Assembly: GCA_020091685.1 (NCBI GenBank)
Contig: CM034612.1
Coordinates: 23,149,158 to 23,213,157, forward strand
Source: Lutjanus erythropterus
Lineage: Eukaryota > Chordata > Actinopteri > Lutjaniformes > Lutjanidae
Length of the DNA stretch: 64,000 bases
Direction of reading: 5' to 3'
Every line of letters begins with the position of its first letter. Position 1 is the stretch's first letter. Below the pieces are notes generated by a model that worked only from the letters and a program-made list of their open reading frames with translations, did no database searches and was not told the origin of the DNA. The translations under genes were made by a program, and so were the position numbers. Positions 11,299-22,554 of the stretch are shown piece by piece.

Positions 11299-11480
11299 TT
11301 AAAGGGACAGTTCACCCCAAAATCATAATACATATGCAACGTTTACATCCTGCACGGTCACATATATGAGCCTCTCGTCCATGAGTAGATGCACGTTTCT
11401 TTCTGTGTAGTGATCCTGCTTCTGGGTGTTGTTCAGTAGTAGTTCAGCAGAAAGAAAAGTGGGATTATGCTCATGACATC
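11299..11480. repeat. TTAA fold-back element fragment
   Basis: TTAAAGGGACAGTTCACCCC opens a sequence typical of teleost TTAA-flanked fold-back elements. The matching right end could not be found, so this is a truncated copy. It differs from the 33.7/43.3/44.4 kb family after the first 20 bases. Confidence 0.45.
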
Positions 11481-11539
11481 AGTATCATGGCTACAGTCCT
11501 GCTGAGCAGTAATACTATGCTTATTTCATACATGTAAAA

Positions 11540-12080
11540 ATTAAACAGAGATGTCTGATACAGTTTTTTCCCTTCTGACACTGATTCCAATATCTGAGCA
11601 TTGTGTATCTACTGATACTGAGTACCAATCCGATACTAGTGCATTTAAAAAATACTAACCCAGTGTTAATGTGATGTGATGTGCAATATGGCCTGACTCA
11701 GGTTAAAAAAAATTGCCACACAGGACGCTGATGGGACGTCCCAGCAGCTAATAGTATGTGATATTGAATCAAAGCATAGACTTGCATACTCTCTGATACC
11801 CAATCCAGCATTTCAGGCTGAATTAGAGGTTTTTCTGATACCAGTAACAGAAAAACCTTCAAATTAAGTTTCCCCTCACAAGTTGTCTGATACCGGTATC
11901 GGAACAGCCTTAAAAATAGATATGTTGTCAGTTACAACTTTAAGATTAAGTGAGGGGAAAGTTTGTTCCACATGTTGATACCCAGTCCAGAATTTTAAGC
12001 TGTATTTTAGGCTGTGTCGGAGGCAAACAAACCTAAAAATAAAAAATATCCTCTGTCACAACTTTCAGATAAAGCGAGGG
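11540..12080. repeat. Dispersed repeat with GATACCGGTATCGG motifs
   Basis: Repeated motifs include GATACTGAGTACC, GATACCCAATCCAG (twice, at about 11797 and 11978) and GATACCGGTATCGG at 11889. The internal copies are spaced about 180 bases apart, giving a loose tandem structure. It encodes no protein. Ends are approximate. Confidence 0.4.
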
Positions 12081-12266
12081 TGAAAAAGTTTTTCCATTAT
12101 GTCTATTTCAGGTAATGTCAATGGTTTGATCCAGACTGAAACGAAACGAGCAGCCTGAGGTCCCGTTATATTGAGTCCATGTTTCAAGTGACTTTAGATT
12201 TGCTTTGCCTCCCCCCTGTGTCAGCCACCATCAGTCTGCAGCCCGTCTAATTGATTGCATCCGCAG

Positions 12267-12560
12267 GTTAATTGGACACTCAGCTGGAGGATGAATATCG
12301 AGCCGGGCTGCATCTCCCCCTGCCGCTTCACCGCCGAGCTCCATTCTCCAGGAGAACCCCTCTTCCATGTAGTGGTTTCCACAGACCAGCACCCGCCCGT
12401 CCCCTTTTCAATACAGAGACTACTTTCACAAAAGACTGATGGACAAAAAGCATGTGAGAAAACAACTGTATTCTACCGTGCGATGGGTTCATCCCTTATT
12501 TATTATACGTGTATATATATTTTCTATAAAATGTTATGTTGTTGATGAATGTTCAGTGTG
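12267..12560 (+). other. phlda1: Inferred phlda1 exon 2 (3' UTR)
   Basis: A local rise in GC begins directly after the acceptor CATCCGCAG. It reads GTTAATTGGACACTCAGCTG and then falls to an AU-rich stretch with TTATTTATT (about 12496) and TGTATATATATTTTC, the kind of AU-rich element expected in an immediate-early mRNA. No AATAAA is present. The variant TATAAA at 12525 is followed by GT-rich sequence (CAGTGTGGTTGTTGC) and could serve as the poly(A) signal. An 84-codon frame from the ATG at about 12291 is probably fortuitous. Confidence 0.45.
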
Positions 12561-13473
12561 GTTGTTGCTAGAGTGGAACAAGCTCGGAGATTCATAGCCT
12601 ACATGTTACACACAAAGTCCGTTGGGAATAAGCTTACATGTAGTTATCTTAGGATGGTTCATTACTGGTAAAAATGTGTCCATGTTTTCATTTTTCAACT
12701 GAACCAAAGAATCATTTCATTACATTTCTCTCTCTTGTGCAGTGTTACAGCTCTGAGTATACTATACCAAAATACTATAGATATATGATGAGATACCTGC
12801 ATGACTAATTTGTTTGATGGCTTGATTTATTAACTACAGTACATCTTAGTATTTTCATTGTGTACATCAATAATTTTCCATCAGTTTATTTGACTGCCTT
12901 CATCGATGCAAAAGATATCCCTTGCTTTTATTGTGAGTCTTAAATCTGAGTAAGATCCTAGCTTATTGCCCTCAGTTTGTTTCCAGTGGTTACACAGGAG
13001 AGCTTTGTAATATTATAAGTAACATGAACAGTGGAGTTTTTGTTGTATTGACAATTTCCAGGAGCCGAGCAGTTCTACAGACAATTTAAGTGGTTGCATT
13101 CAAGTGGGCTCAGTGGGTGGGCAAGAGTTACCAACGTTTTCTGGCTTTCTGGAAGGTGCGGTCTGAAACTAAAAGCTGGACAAACAAATGCCACATTAAA
13201 TGGATAACCAATGAGAGTGATGAAAAGTACCATGACATTTTAAAATTCTGTGGAACAGTCAGAGATACTTCTTCTCTGTTTAAACTTCTCAGTCAAAGCA
13301 GAAGTTTTTATAGCTTGTTAGCTGTGTTGCACAATCTACTTTAATATAAAAGTACGAAATATTTGTTGACAGTTAGGAAACAGAAGTAAATGTGTCTGTG
13401 TGAACATATTGCCCCATAGGCAACTGTGCTAACTAGCTTGCATAGTTAGTCAGCAAGCTAGCTAGCGAGATCT

Positions 13474-13935
13474 GCGCTGTGTCCAAAATCACATTCTGTG
13501 CATTACTATCATTCAACATACTTTTGTGTGAATTAACACCAGTATGTATCTTTTGGGGCGCACTGCTCAGTGCGCATTGCGCCACTTCCCAAACTCATTT
13601 AAAAATATTTAACACCTAGCAAAGTGAAACCTTTTATTTAAATTAAAACTGAAGCATTATATACGTCACACCGCAGCTGCCTTGGTCGCTGTCCATCTTT
13701 GTCTGTTAAGTTGCTGTTGTCATCACTACTGCATTGCATTGTGGGATATTTATGCCGGCATATGTCCAGTGCTTGCATACTGTAATGTTTTCATAAAAAA
13801 TAGTATCCACCTTGCATACTTTGATTTTGTTTTGAAAGTTTTAGACATTTCAGATATAGCTTTATAAATCTCACGTTCTGTTTTAGCGTACTAAATAGCA
13901 TGTTAGTATTGGAATGGAATTTTGGACGCAGCCCT
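13474..13935. mobile_element. MITE with TGCGTCCAAAAT inverted ends
   Basis: The left end GCGCTGTGTCCAAAATCAC and the right end GGAATTTTGGACGCAGCCCT are imperfect inverted repeats of each other (the AGGGCTGCGTCCAAAAT type). The interior is AT-rich and includes GCATTGTGGGATATTTATGC, and it lacks a transposase. No target duplication is readable, so superfamily is left open. Confidence 0.55.
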
Positions 13936-15126
13936 ATTATGACTGTAAAGTATTAGCCTGTTCCTGACCGGCTAATGGGTTAGCTCGTCAGCTAAAGGAG
14001 TTTGCTAATCAGTCGTGCGAGTAGCCTCTACGTCAGCAAGCTTCTAAGAACCACATATTCCAGGAAGACGACTCAAAATAGCTACAGTAGTGACGCTCTT
14101 CATTAGCTCATGTTTCTCATTAAATCAATTGTACACACAGTACTGTCTGTGGACACGTTACAGTGTTTGTATGCACAAAATACTTTGGAATGCGTTTTTT
14201 TTCCCCCCAACTTTTTGGTGCAGCTCCGATTTCTGACCTCTGAGGTAAATGGAATCCACCATTAGCCTTTTTTGTATTTTGATTTGAGTTGCTCCATGGC
14301 AATTTAAGTTAAAGCCATTATATGTCATATTAAGGCATTAAAATGTCTAAAAATGCTAGACATGTTACATATTTTGTTTCAACAATGGTCAAACGAGAGG
14401 AATCCGTAATTTATTCAAGATAACAGTGTTTCCTATTAGCCGCTAGTAGATGTAACTTCCAGGAAAACACGGGAATATGTTGAATACATCAGAGAATGTG
14501 ACTGTTTTGCTCCACCCACTGACATTTAACGCAACCAATCCGATTCTTCCTGTCTCTGTAACAGCTCTGCCCCTGAAAATTGTCCTCTAATCTGCGAGGC
14601 ATGAAATGCTTCTCATGAGAAAGAGAACAGACTAAACAGCGTGGTTGTTGTGAAACCTCCTAACGGTGGTGATACACAGGGTAACGTTCAGTGGAACATG
14701 ACAGGTAACAGGCTCAAAAATTGCCTCAGTACTGTTTTCGTCATGATGGGGGGGATGTCTTGCTGTCAGGAAACATTTTATTTAACTCTGGCTCATGTTG
14801 TTTCCTGTTTGCTGGAAGTGTTTCTGACTGCTTTCCCCTCTTTGCCAGTGTATCACCGCCAAACCAACACATGCCTCCGTGTTGTTGTCATCTCCCACAC
14901 AGAGTAATAGCTGTGCCCTTTATCTAAAGCGACTGGTGTGATGCTTCTCTGACATGCCTTCCTGTTGCCATCATTACACACACAGTTATAGCTGTGCCCT
15001 TTGTAGCCACTGTTCAATTTCTTATTTCAACGTGAGATCTATTTTCATACCTCGAAAAGATACATTCCATTAAAAAAAACAAAAACAGCCCGGTGTCTCG
15101 TGTGTTTCTTTCCTTCTGCATGGCAG

Positions 15127-15186
15127 CAGATGAACGTCGGAGCCCCGCGGTTCAGCGGGGTCACGTTAAACGACCTGATTAACTAG
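15127..15186 (+). other. Candidate terminal exon, unassigned
   Basis: A polypyrimidine-rich acceptor (TTTCTTTCCTTCTGCATGGCAG) is followed by a GC-rich open stretch that reads QMNVGAPRFSGVTLNDLIN and then TAG at 15184. The composition stands out from its surroundings. There is no homologue that I recognise and no partner exon nearby. The CCCCGCGG-TTCAG-CGGGG part can also form a hairpin, so structure rather than coding may explain it. Treat as unconfirmed. Confidence 0.15.
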
Positions 15187-15692
15187 CTGCTGCTCTGCTG
15201 GGCTCCAGCCTTTCATGCTTTACAAACACTGAACCTTTCACCCCCCTCGTTTCCTGGTCTAAAAGTAGAAACCTGTGTGGAGAATTGGGTTTCACTGCCA
15301 GTTGTTGCCGCTCAGATAAACTGCCAGCGCGTAATGTCAAATGCACGCGTGGCTCCGTCGACTCTCCTGTCTAAAGCTGAGCTAATTCAATTAAACGCCA
15401 TGAGCATGACGGCATCCTTTCTGACACATGAAGAGTTCGCTGCTGCTGGCGAGAACACTGCTGCGTCAGGAAGCAGCTTGGCTCTGAGTATTGAAGTCTG
15501 GACCTTGCAGTCACCTGCTGCTACCTCAGTCCTTGAATACTGCTTTTCTTCTTTTCTGTGCATCAGAAAAAAATTCAATGTAGTCACAAAGGTGTAGGGA
15601 ACCATGATGGCACTTTTCTAATCTAGAGTGACAGCTAAGAATCGCCTGAAGACGTTGATCACCACCATTACAAGCAAGAATATGATAATGTC

Positions 15693-16278
15693 CAGGGGTC
15701 TGCAGCCTGCGGCTCTGGAGCTACATGCAGCTCTATTGCCTGTCTCCAGTGGCTCCCTGGGAATTTGACAAAAGATCATATGGAAATAAATAACTTTTTT
15801 TTTTTTTACGGTTAAATTATCATTTATCATGGTTGTAAGTTATTTTTACGTTCTCCAATTGTAAAAATGTTTAAATTACAAAAATGTTTGGGTGCTTGTT
15901 GGACTTAAAATACATTTTTTTGAGGTGCTCTTTGGATCAAGGCACTTCTGTACACACAAATCACAAAAATAGTCATGTTAGACCTTAAAGTCTTAAGTCT
16001 TTAGATCTAATATAACCATGGCATGAAAATAAAGGAATTTAATTGTTCTAAAAGAGACTGCCTCTGAGGTTTTTGTGATTTTTTTTTTTTTTTTGAGTTT
16101 CCACTAAATTTTGCTGGTGGCAAGTCTTGAGCCTCTACAGACTAGCTACAGGTGCCAAATCCAAAAAAAGAAGAGAAATCTCCAAGGAAAATATAAAAAT
16201 AATTGTGGCTCCAGACAGATTTTTCTTTCTTTTTCTGGACAGAAATGGGTATTTTGATAGTAAAGGTGCAGACCCCTG
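15693..16278. mobile_element. hAT-type non-autonomous element
   Basis: The ends CAGGGGTCTGCAGCC and GGTGCAGACCCCTG are inverted repeats. The flanks ATAATGTC (15685-15692) and ATAATGGT (16279-16286) match at six of eight positions, an eroded 8-bp target duplication. The 586-bp interior is degenerate and AT-rich with no usable transposase frame. Confidence 0.7.
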
Positions 16279-16405
16279 ATAATGGTAAATGTTAAAACAG
16301 CACACAAATAAAAGTCAATTCAATTCATCATTCACAGACCCCTCAGTCAACTCAGATTCTTCAAGTCCAGCAGTCGTTTTGTTTTGTATTCTTGTCAGTG
16401 TGCAG

Positions 16406-16589
16406 TATAAAACCATTGCACTACATCAAGCCGTCCTGTCTGCTTGGTGAAGACGTCTGCGACGGGTGCAGGCAGCTGTGGACCAGGACCCAGAGTGAGT
16501 CTGAAGGCCTGAATATACTCCCAAACACACTCATACATGGACAGCTGCAGACACCATGGACACACAGCAGTGCCCGGTCAACCTCCGAG
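16406..16589 (+). other. Candidate promoter and first exon, unassigned
   Basis: A TATAAAA box at 16406 lies about 30 bases before a more GC-rich stretch. That stretch contains ATG in good context (ACACCATGG, 16556) and then a donor CCGAG|GTAACA at 16590. The frame would read MDTQQCPVNLR before the splice. An earlier ATG at 16537 is in another frame. No downstream exon could be linked and the peptide is not recognised, so a non-coding RNA start or chance is equally possible. Confidence 0.2.
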
Positions 16590-18950
16590 GTAACATTATC
16601 CTCTGCCTTCTGCTTAAAAGTGGTGAATTTACAGCTCACAGTGACTTAACACAATATAGTGTCGGTAAAAACAGTTGAACATTTACAATCTGTCGTTAGA
16701 GTAGTTTGCATGCATACATAATAATCCAGGCTTTAATTTGGCTTGTTTAGTATATTATGTGAATGTTGCTGTTAGTCTGAATGTCCCACCAAACCCTGTT
16801 CAAAAATCTGACAATTTAAGGAAGCAGAAAGGGTAGTCGAATAATTGTACTGAATGACCAAATCTGAATGGACAAAAAAAAGTCTGAGTCAGGTACCGCC
16901 CTGATAATTATAAAATAAAATAAAATAAAATAAAACAAACAAACAAACAAACAAACAAACATAAGTTAAAAAAAATCAATTGAACATCAGCTACCATGAA
17001 TGACTGGTCATATCACACTGAGTGAAGCTGCAGCAGCAAAACTTGCAAAAATTAACAAGAGTATGTTTTATTGCTCATTAAGTCAACTTTTATTTTTTAA
17101 AAGGAAGTGTTTTATTTCTTCTTTCTTTTTATGTAGCTTTTTGGCCAAATGAGCAACATTATAATTAGTAATATATGCAATATACTGACAACTTTCTCAT
17201 ATACTGAAATCACAACACAACACTTTATTTTAAATGCCCTATAATTTACATTTTAGCAGCTTTTCTACTTAAATAAAGCTAAAGTACGCTACAAAATATA
17301 ACATTTGTCTATGGGTGAGTGCACAATTTAATGAATAGAATCTATTTTCTGTCTCAGTTTTCAATCAATTAAAAGACTACTTTCTGGGAAACCAAGAAGT
17401 TACAAGTACATATTACACTAGTAAAATAAAATGCTATCAAATCTCAACCTTCTCTTCAACATAATAAAATAATGGTTATTTTCCATTGGGTGGTACTGTG
17501 TTCAGATTAACCTACAAAACAAGAGAGAAGCTCAGTGAGGACATGATAGTGTTACTTGTTGACATCCATAACTCCAACATGCCGGTGGGTTTCTTTGAAC
17601 TCCCCAGCAGCAGCAGCAGCAGCTGTTCTTCAAACATTACATAAGAAGCCTCTGTTGCTCCATCTCAGCATGTAGGTTGACCGCCAACTTATTCCTCACA
17701 TCCTCACCATCAGCATCTCCCTTTGATCAGGAGGAACACGTAGAAACTTGTGATAGCAGGTGCATGAGACTCTAAGTGACTTCCAAAGAGCTGTTCATCC
17801 AGATTTATGGGGTCTCTCCTGAATCAGCACCACCTTTGTTTCACTACAGATCTGGATCTTAATTTGACCTGATATCATTTGACAAGGTAGTTAAGAACAA
17901 GTTTTGGTTGGTGAGTTCTTTGTTAAAGAATAAAGCTGGCAATATTATCTCTATATATTTTCTTACAGTCAATGAAGTCATGTCTGAGCCTAGACTCCCT
18001 TAAGAAATTGTGCAATTTTGAGAGTTCTTGTGTGAGGAGTAAATTTATAAACTTTGTGAAATGCTGTCTAAGACAAATGCTTCATTATTTAGGCGCTCTT
18101 ATAAATTCAGCAAATGTTATACATTAAGTTATTTATTTCCTTGTCTAAAAAGCATTGTGTCCACCTGTCCCAGTACGATGGCTTCTAGGGTGTTTGGTCT
18201 TTGCAAACTAAAGTGGGATGAGATCTGATCACAAGTGGTCACTCGAGACGCATGTGGAGACATTTTGTCAGGTGTGAACATACGTATGTAGAGCTGACAC
18301 CTTGTGATCGGATCACCCAAGACGCATGTTTCTGACTTCCCTATCCACTCATGAGCGCACTGCTTCTTACTGAAGCCGGAAACACCTCAAAAAATCTACA
18401 GCTCCATTTTTAAAAACAGTTCAGTCATTTGCTAAAACATCTGGCCATTGCAGATTTAAAAAAATATTGCTTAAAAAGCATTATTTTTTTTATTTCAGCT
18501 GCAGATTAATACACATTTTGGTGCTTGTAGTGAATATTTACAACAGCAGGTCGTATGTATATATGGGATTGAGTTTTAATAAACAACAGTTTGTGTGTTC
18601 ATGGTAATAAAAGACAAGGTCATATTTTACCTCTTAGAACACAGGAGCTGCTGGTCTACTGCTGCTTTAAATCTGATTTAGGCAGTGGTAAACCAGAAAC
18701 TCCTGTGTTCTGCAAGGTAAAATCACTGTTTTTGCTAAGGGAGTCTGAGAGCAAGACATTTGGCTCATATACAGGCATGCAAACTTGTCACATTTGAGTG
18801 AAATTTGCTGTTTTGAAAGCAAAATAGATCACCTGTTAGGCTACAAAGGTATCCCCAGGGTATTAAGAAATCCTGACGGTGTGATATTCAACACCGTCAT
18901 AAATAGAGATTCTCTTCTCTCTATTAAACTGATGGGGAGATGATGTATTG
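16590..18950. other. Intergenic, AT-rich
   Basis: Nothing gene-like is visible. It contains the microsatellite at 16911. A possible degenerate dispersed repeat lies at about 18.15-18.34 kb, where AGACGCATGT occurs twice next to TGATC-rich inverted motifs. Confidence 0.6.
16911..16960. repeat. Compound microsatellite (TAAAA)n-(CAAA)n
   Basis: Five TAAAA units followed directly by about six CAAA/AAAC units. Confidence 0.95.
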
Positions 18951-19083
18951 TAGTGTGCAGCTTACGCCACCAGGGGTCAGTCGCTGTGCGGCGGCGCAGC
19001 TGAGCAGACAAACACCTTTCAGAAGAAGAAGAAATACGACGTCTTGGTGATAAATTTACACTAACTAATTAAAAAGAAGAAAA

Positions 19084-19134
19084 ATGGCCGTGGCCCTGGT
19101 TTGGATTATGTTGGAGTCAGTCCAGATGCTAAAG
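19084..19134 (+). other. Candidate first coding exon, unassigned
   Basis: ATG at 19084 (AAAAATGGCC context) opens 17 codons reading MAVALVWIMLESVQMLK up to a near-perfect donor AAAG|GTAAGC at 19135, phase 0. Upstream, a GC-rich stretch (18960-19020) with a GAAGAAGAAG purine tract looks like a 5' UTR and promoter, and CCACCAGGGG at 18967 resembles a CTCF core. No following exon was identified. An acceptor-like site at about 19418 meets a stop within seven codons in this phase. No homologue is recognised, so this may be a lncRNA start or a repeat-derived site. Confidence 0.25.
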
Positions 19135-21544
19135 GTAAGCTAACAAACTACTTACTAGTCAGAGAAACGTTTCATCATGAGTGTGTAGCTTTTAACGAGC
19201 ATTACAGAGGGCGAGGGGCAGACTAATTACTGGTGACAGAGTTACGGTGAATGCGCGTAGAGCTGAGCAGGAAGTTTCTGGTAGTCATTCTGGCAGAACA
19301 TGTAACAAAGACAGCGCTGTAAATTTACATTTTAGATTTGACTTTGTCAGTGAATAAAATCTTTAGTTTCTCAAGACCGAAGAGCAGTTCCTGTGTGTGC
19401 TTGCGTTGTTTCCCAGGTGTGGGAATGGCGCTGCTAAGACAGTCAGCTCCGCCTACATTGTGGGAGTATTAATTAACCTACAGTACAGCTGGGCCTTTTT
19501 ACTCAAATACAGTCATAATGTTCTATACCAAGGTAAAATGTCAGGAGGGTATGAAAGTATAAAAAAAATGAATATTGCCCAAGTCTGTCACCTAACTATG
19601 TGACAGATAGCCGGAGGTAACAGATTAAACAAGAATTGTTAGCAACTAGTTAGCTAACATCAGTGGTGCCCAACCCTGGTCCTCAGGGACCCCTGCTCCA
19701 ACACACCTGATTCAAATGATCAGCTCGTCATCAAGCCTCTGCAGAAGCCTGACAACAACCTGATCATTTAAATCAAGTGTGTTGGAGCAGGGAAACATCT
19801 AAAACATGCAGGGCAGGGGTCCCTGAGGACCAGGGTTGGGCACCACTGGCTAACATGGTCAACTACCTGGATGTAATATTGCAAGTTCCGATCTGTCTTC
19901 TTGCAGCAGGTGATAAATTCAGGTTATGTGTGCAACATGTAAGTTACCTTTATGCATGAAAGGCTGGCTTGTATCAAAAGTAGAAGAAAATGGGACAGTT
20001 TTACATGAACTATCTGACATTCAACATATTGGATATAAAAGCAAACGATAGACTAGCAGTCTGTTTCACTATCATGCAATCATTAAGTCATGTTAGTGTT
20101 TAAGGTTTGGTTATTTGAGTGTTGGGTTGTATTGGTCAACATGACATTTGGGGAAATGATGCTGATCCAATTAAATACAACTCTTGCTGTGAATTTATCC
20201 TAATGCATTCTTATGATTAATACTGCAGGGGAGAACAGGCTGAGGTCAACACTTTTTAGATTTTAAACAGCCATAGCTAGAAAAATATAAATTTTGATGC
20301 AAATGATCTGATATATGCTTTGCTGTCATCCCTAAAACTCTGTTTTCCCCTGCTTTTGGAGAGCTAGCTCATGCATGTGTTACAGAATGCAAACATTTAA
20401 CATGAAAGTCATCAGAAATAAGCATTGAGTAGCTTATTTAAAAAAAATGTTTTATCTGCTCTCAAAGCCCTTTCACCTTTTTCATCCCTGACCAGTTTGC
20501 ATGCCAGTATATAACAGTAGTTTGATGTTGGAAAATGTTGTCTGACAAGGTAAAGCAGTGAAAATATTCTGAATATAGCATACTTTTAAACTGATATTGA
20601 TTTTTTTTTTAGGTGGCTAAAATTACTGTTGCTGCTGACCCTGTCCACAAGAGTTCATCACTTAGCTTCCTACACCAGTACTGCTGCAGCTTCCCCAAAG
20701 TGCTAACCGCTATCTACTGTAGTTATAACACTGAATAACCTCATACATTTGAATCCCTTTAAAAAAGTCTGAATCTATAGCCGCTTCAAGCGGATCTTTG
20801 GGACTGATGGAGGAATGAGCCATACTGACCGTCTTCATAGTGTCCTGGCTTACATCATTTGGTAGCAGTGACCAGATCATGATAAAGTATTTGTTGACAG
20901 ATTTGTGTCCTTCTCCAAGCTTCTCCAAGTCCATATATCCCTCTCTTCTCTACTCACAAACACATAGCAGGTTATTATTCCCCTCCCTGTGTCATCTTGT
21001 CATTGACATAACACACAAGGCCTCTGTCAGTCAGTGTTAGATTTTCTTGATATTCAGAATTCCAAGTCATAAAAATTAATTTGTCAAACATTACCCCAAG
21101 ACCAGGATTCAAACCTGTTAGGACAGACCATATACTGACATGTTGTGTCTCTTTGTCTGTGTGGTGAGAAACAAAAAGCCCATAAACAGACCATTTGTGT
21201 GTATGCCACCACGCTGCCTGTCAAACGATGCATGAAAGTTGTCATGCCTTGTTGATTTTATTGTACTGCATTCATGTGTTTATAAATCCCAGGATATTCC
21301 CAGTAATCAATAACCTTCCCAGGATGCATTGTATCTGATTAGGCTGAATGACGTTATGAGCGCTGCAGTACAAGTGTGCCTCAGAGTGGTATTGATCCAT
21401 AAACTGAATATTACTTGAAGGAGTGAGGAAGCTTTTATATCACACACTGGTTGATAAGATAATGTGATGTACAATTAAGAGTGATTTCTTTTGTCTCTCC
21501 AGTAGCCTGCTGAGGCTTCTTTACAAATGCCTCTTAGGCTAACA
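19135..21544. other. Intergenic, repeat fragments
   Basis: It contains the MITE at 19661. A degenerate repeat at about 20.62-20.77 kb has the phrase TGCTGCTGACCCTGTCCACA, which recurs at about 39.78 kb. The remainder is AT-rich with no supported feature. Confidence 0.55.
19661..19848. mobile_element. hAT-type palindromic MITE with exact 8-bp duplication
   Basis: It starts CAGTGGTGCCCAACCCTGGT and ends ACCAGGGTTGGGCACCACTG. These 20-base ends are perfect inverted complements except for one base. Most of the 188-bp body folds back on itself (CTGCTCCAACACACCTGATT against TGTGTTGGAGCAG). GCTAACAT flanks both sides (19653-19660 and 19849-19856), an exact 8-bp duplication typical of hAT insertion. 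It is the best preserved MITE in the window. Confidence 0.9.
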
Positions 21545-22554
21545 TTAAAGGGGGTCTATTGGGGTAGACTAGGGACGGTTGCAACGTGCGACGGTTGCAA
21601 CAAGCCTTATTCTTTCAATCAGAAACATTTTTTGATGAGCTGCATTTTTGTCCTGAACTTTCAATTAATCCAGACTTATTTGGTTTGAATCCTTCTTTTA
21701 TTTTGTGGAATTTGAGGGGACACGTTTAGCATGAGTCTAGGTCAATCTGACTAGCTAGCACATCATGTTTGGTAGGCTAGAAGACGTTGTTGCAGCTGTC
21801 CCGAGGCTAAGCAGCCAATTGTTCAACATGTTGAGCAAGTCATTGCAGTGTACATAAGAGGGTAGTTCACCCAAATACAAATGTTTCATAAAAGTTTGTT
21901 GTATTGCAAAGTACCATTCTTCCTGTTCACACTATACAGAGAGATTGAATAGCAGCTGTAGCATTTATACTTTACCTCAAGATACGCCTATTCTACTGAT
22001 AAATAAATATTACTAAATAATTTGCACTATAATATCATTGTTAAACAATGCATGTTTTTAAAATATAACACTGAGACAAAAATGAAAAAGCTGAATATAT
22101 AAAGATTTGATTGGTGTAATCCAAATAGTCTCTGACTAACAGAGAAATGCAAAAAGTGTTGCAGCTGTCCCCAGTCTTCCCCTCTGTTTTCCCGTATTTT
22201 CTGTCATAAATTGAACAGTGTCAGATGTTCATATTCATCGTGCCCAAACTTTGAAATAACAGATAAACATATTTTAAAGTAAGGTGTCAGATAACTAGGT
22301 CTGCAATATGTTTTTTATTATTGTTACTAACATTTTGTTATTGGTCATTTGCTCCAGGCACAGAATGTCCTCTAAGTACAGGGAGACAGGGGCTAAAATG
22401 GCTTATTTTAGACAGTGGATTAACTGAGGGGCTGTATGAAGGGCCAGTATAGGAAAAAAAAAGGATTTTTTTGAACTGTGAATCATGTAAAGCTACTCAG
22501 AGTCTCAGAATAAAAAATACAGAGCTAAAAATGAGCATAATAGGTTCCCTTTAA
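21545..22554. mobile_element. TTAA-flanked element, interrupted by a second element
   Basis: The outer ends read TTAAAGGGGGTCTATT and AATAGGTTCCCTTTAA, an inverted repeat with three mismatches, and TTAA is present at both edges. The right half (about 22350-22554) has the ATGAGCATAATAGGTTCCC end that I associate with a common teleost TTAA element (piggyBac/Kolobok-like target). The left half is cut after 16 bases by the element listed next. There is no transposase. Confidence 0.6.
21561..22182. mobile_element. Nested DNA element with GGGGTAGACTAGGGAC ends
   Basis: The left end GGGGTAGACTAGGGACGGTT and the right end GCTGTCCCCAGTCTTCCCC match as inverted repeats with only a few mismatches. The motif GGTTGCAAC/GTTGCAGCTGTCCC recurs internally near 21788. 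The flanks TCTATT and TCTGTT may be a 6-bp target duplication with one change. It sits inside the TTAA element, so it inserted later. Superfamily unknown; it encodes nothing. Confidence 0.5.

Larger units (their letters stand above)
10207..12266 (+). other. phlda1: Inferred phlda1 3' UTR intron
   Basis: It is bounded by donor GTAAGA at 10207 and acceptor TGATTGCATCCGCAG ending at 12266. Human PHLDA1 also has its coding region in exon 1 and a 3' UTR exon 2, which supports the model. Inside are repeat relics at about 11.3 and 11.5-12.1 kb. No coding frame of note was seen. An unspliced transcript running past 10207 is the alternative. Confidence 0.5.
12561..15692. other. Intergenic, repeat-bearing
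   Basis: AT-rich DNA downstream of phlda1. It contains one MITE (13474-13935) and a candidate splice-bounded micro-exon at 15127. A short duplicated phrase TATAGCTGTGCCCTTT occurs at about 14909 and 14987. Otherwise I see nothing supported. Confidence 0.6.

Noticed and set aside
12255-12545. 96-codon frame downstream of phlda1
   Set aside because: Its position and signals fit a 3' UTR exon better. The C-terminal part is AU-rich sequence.
20620-20770. Possible exon after TTTTTTTTTAG
   Set aside because: The same phrase recurs at 39.78 kb with different flanks, so it is a dispersed repeat.
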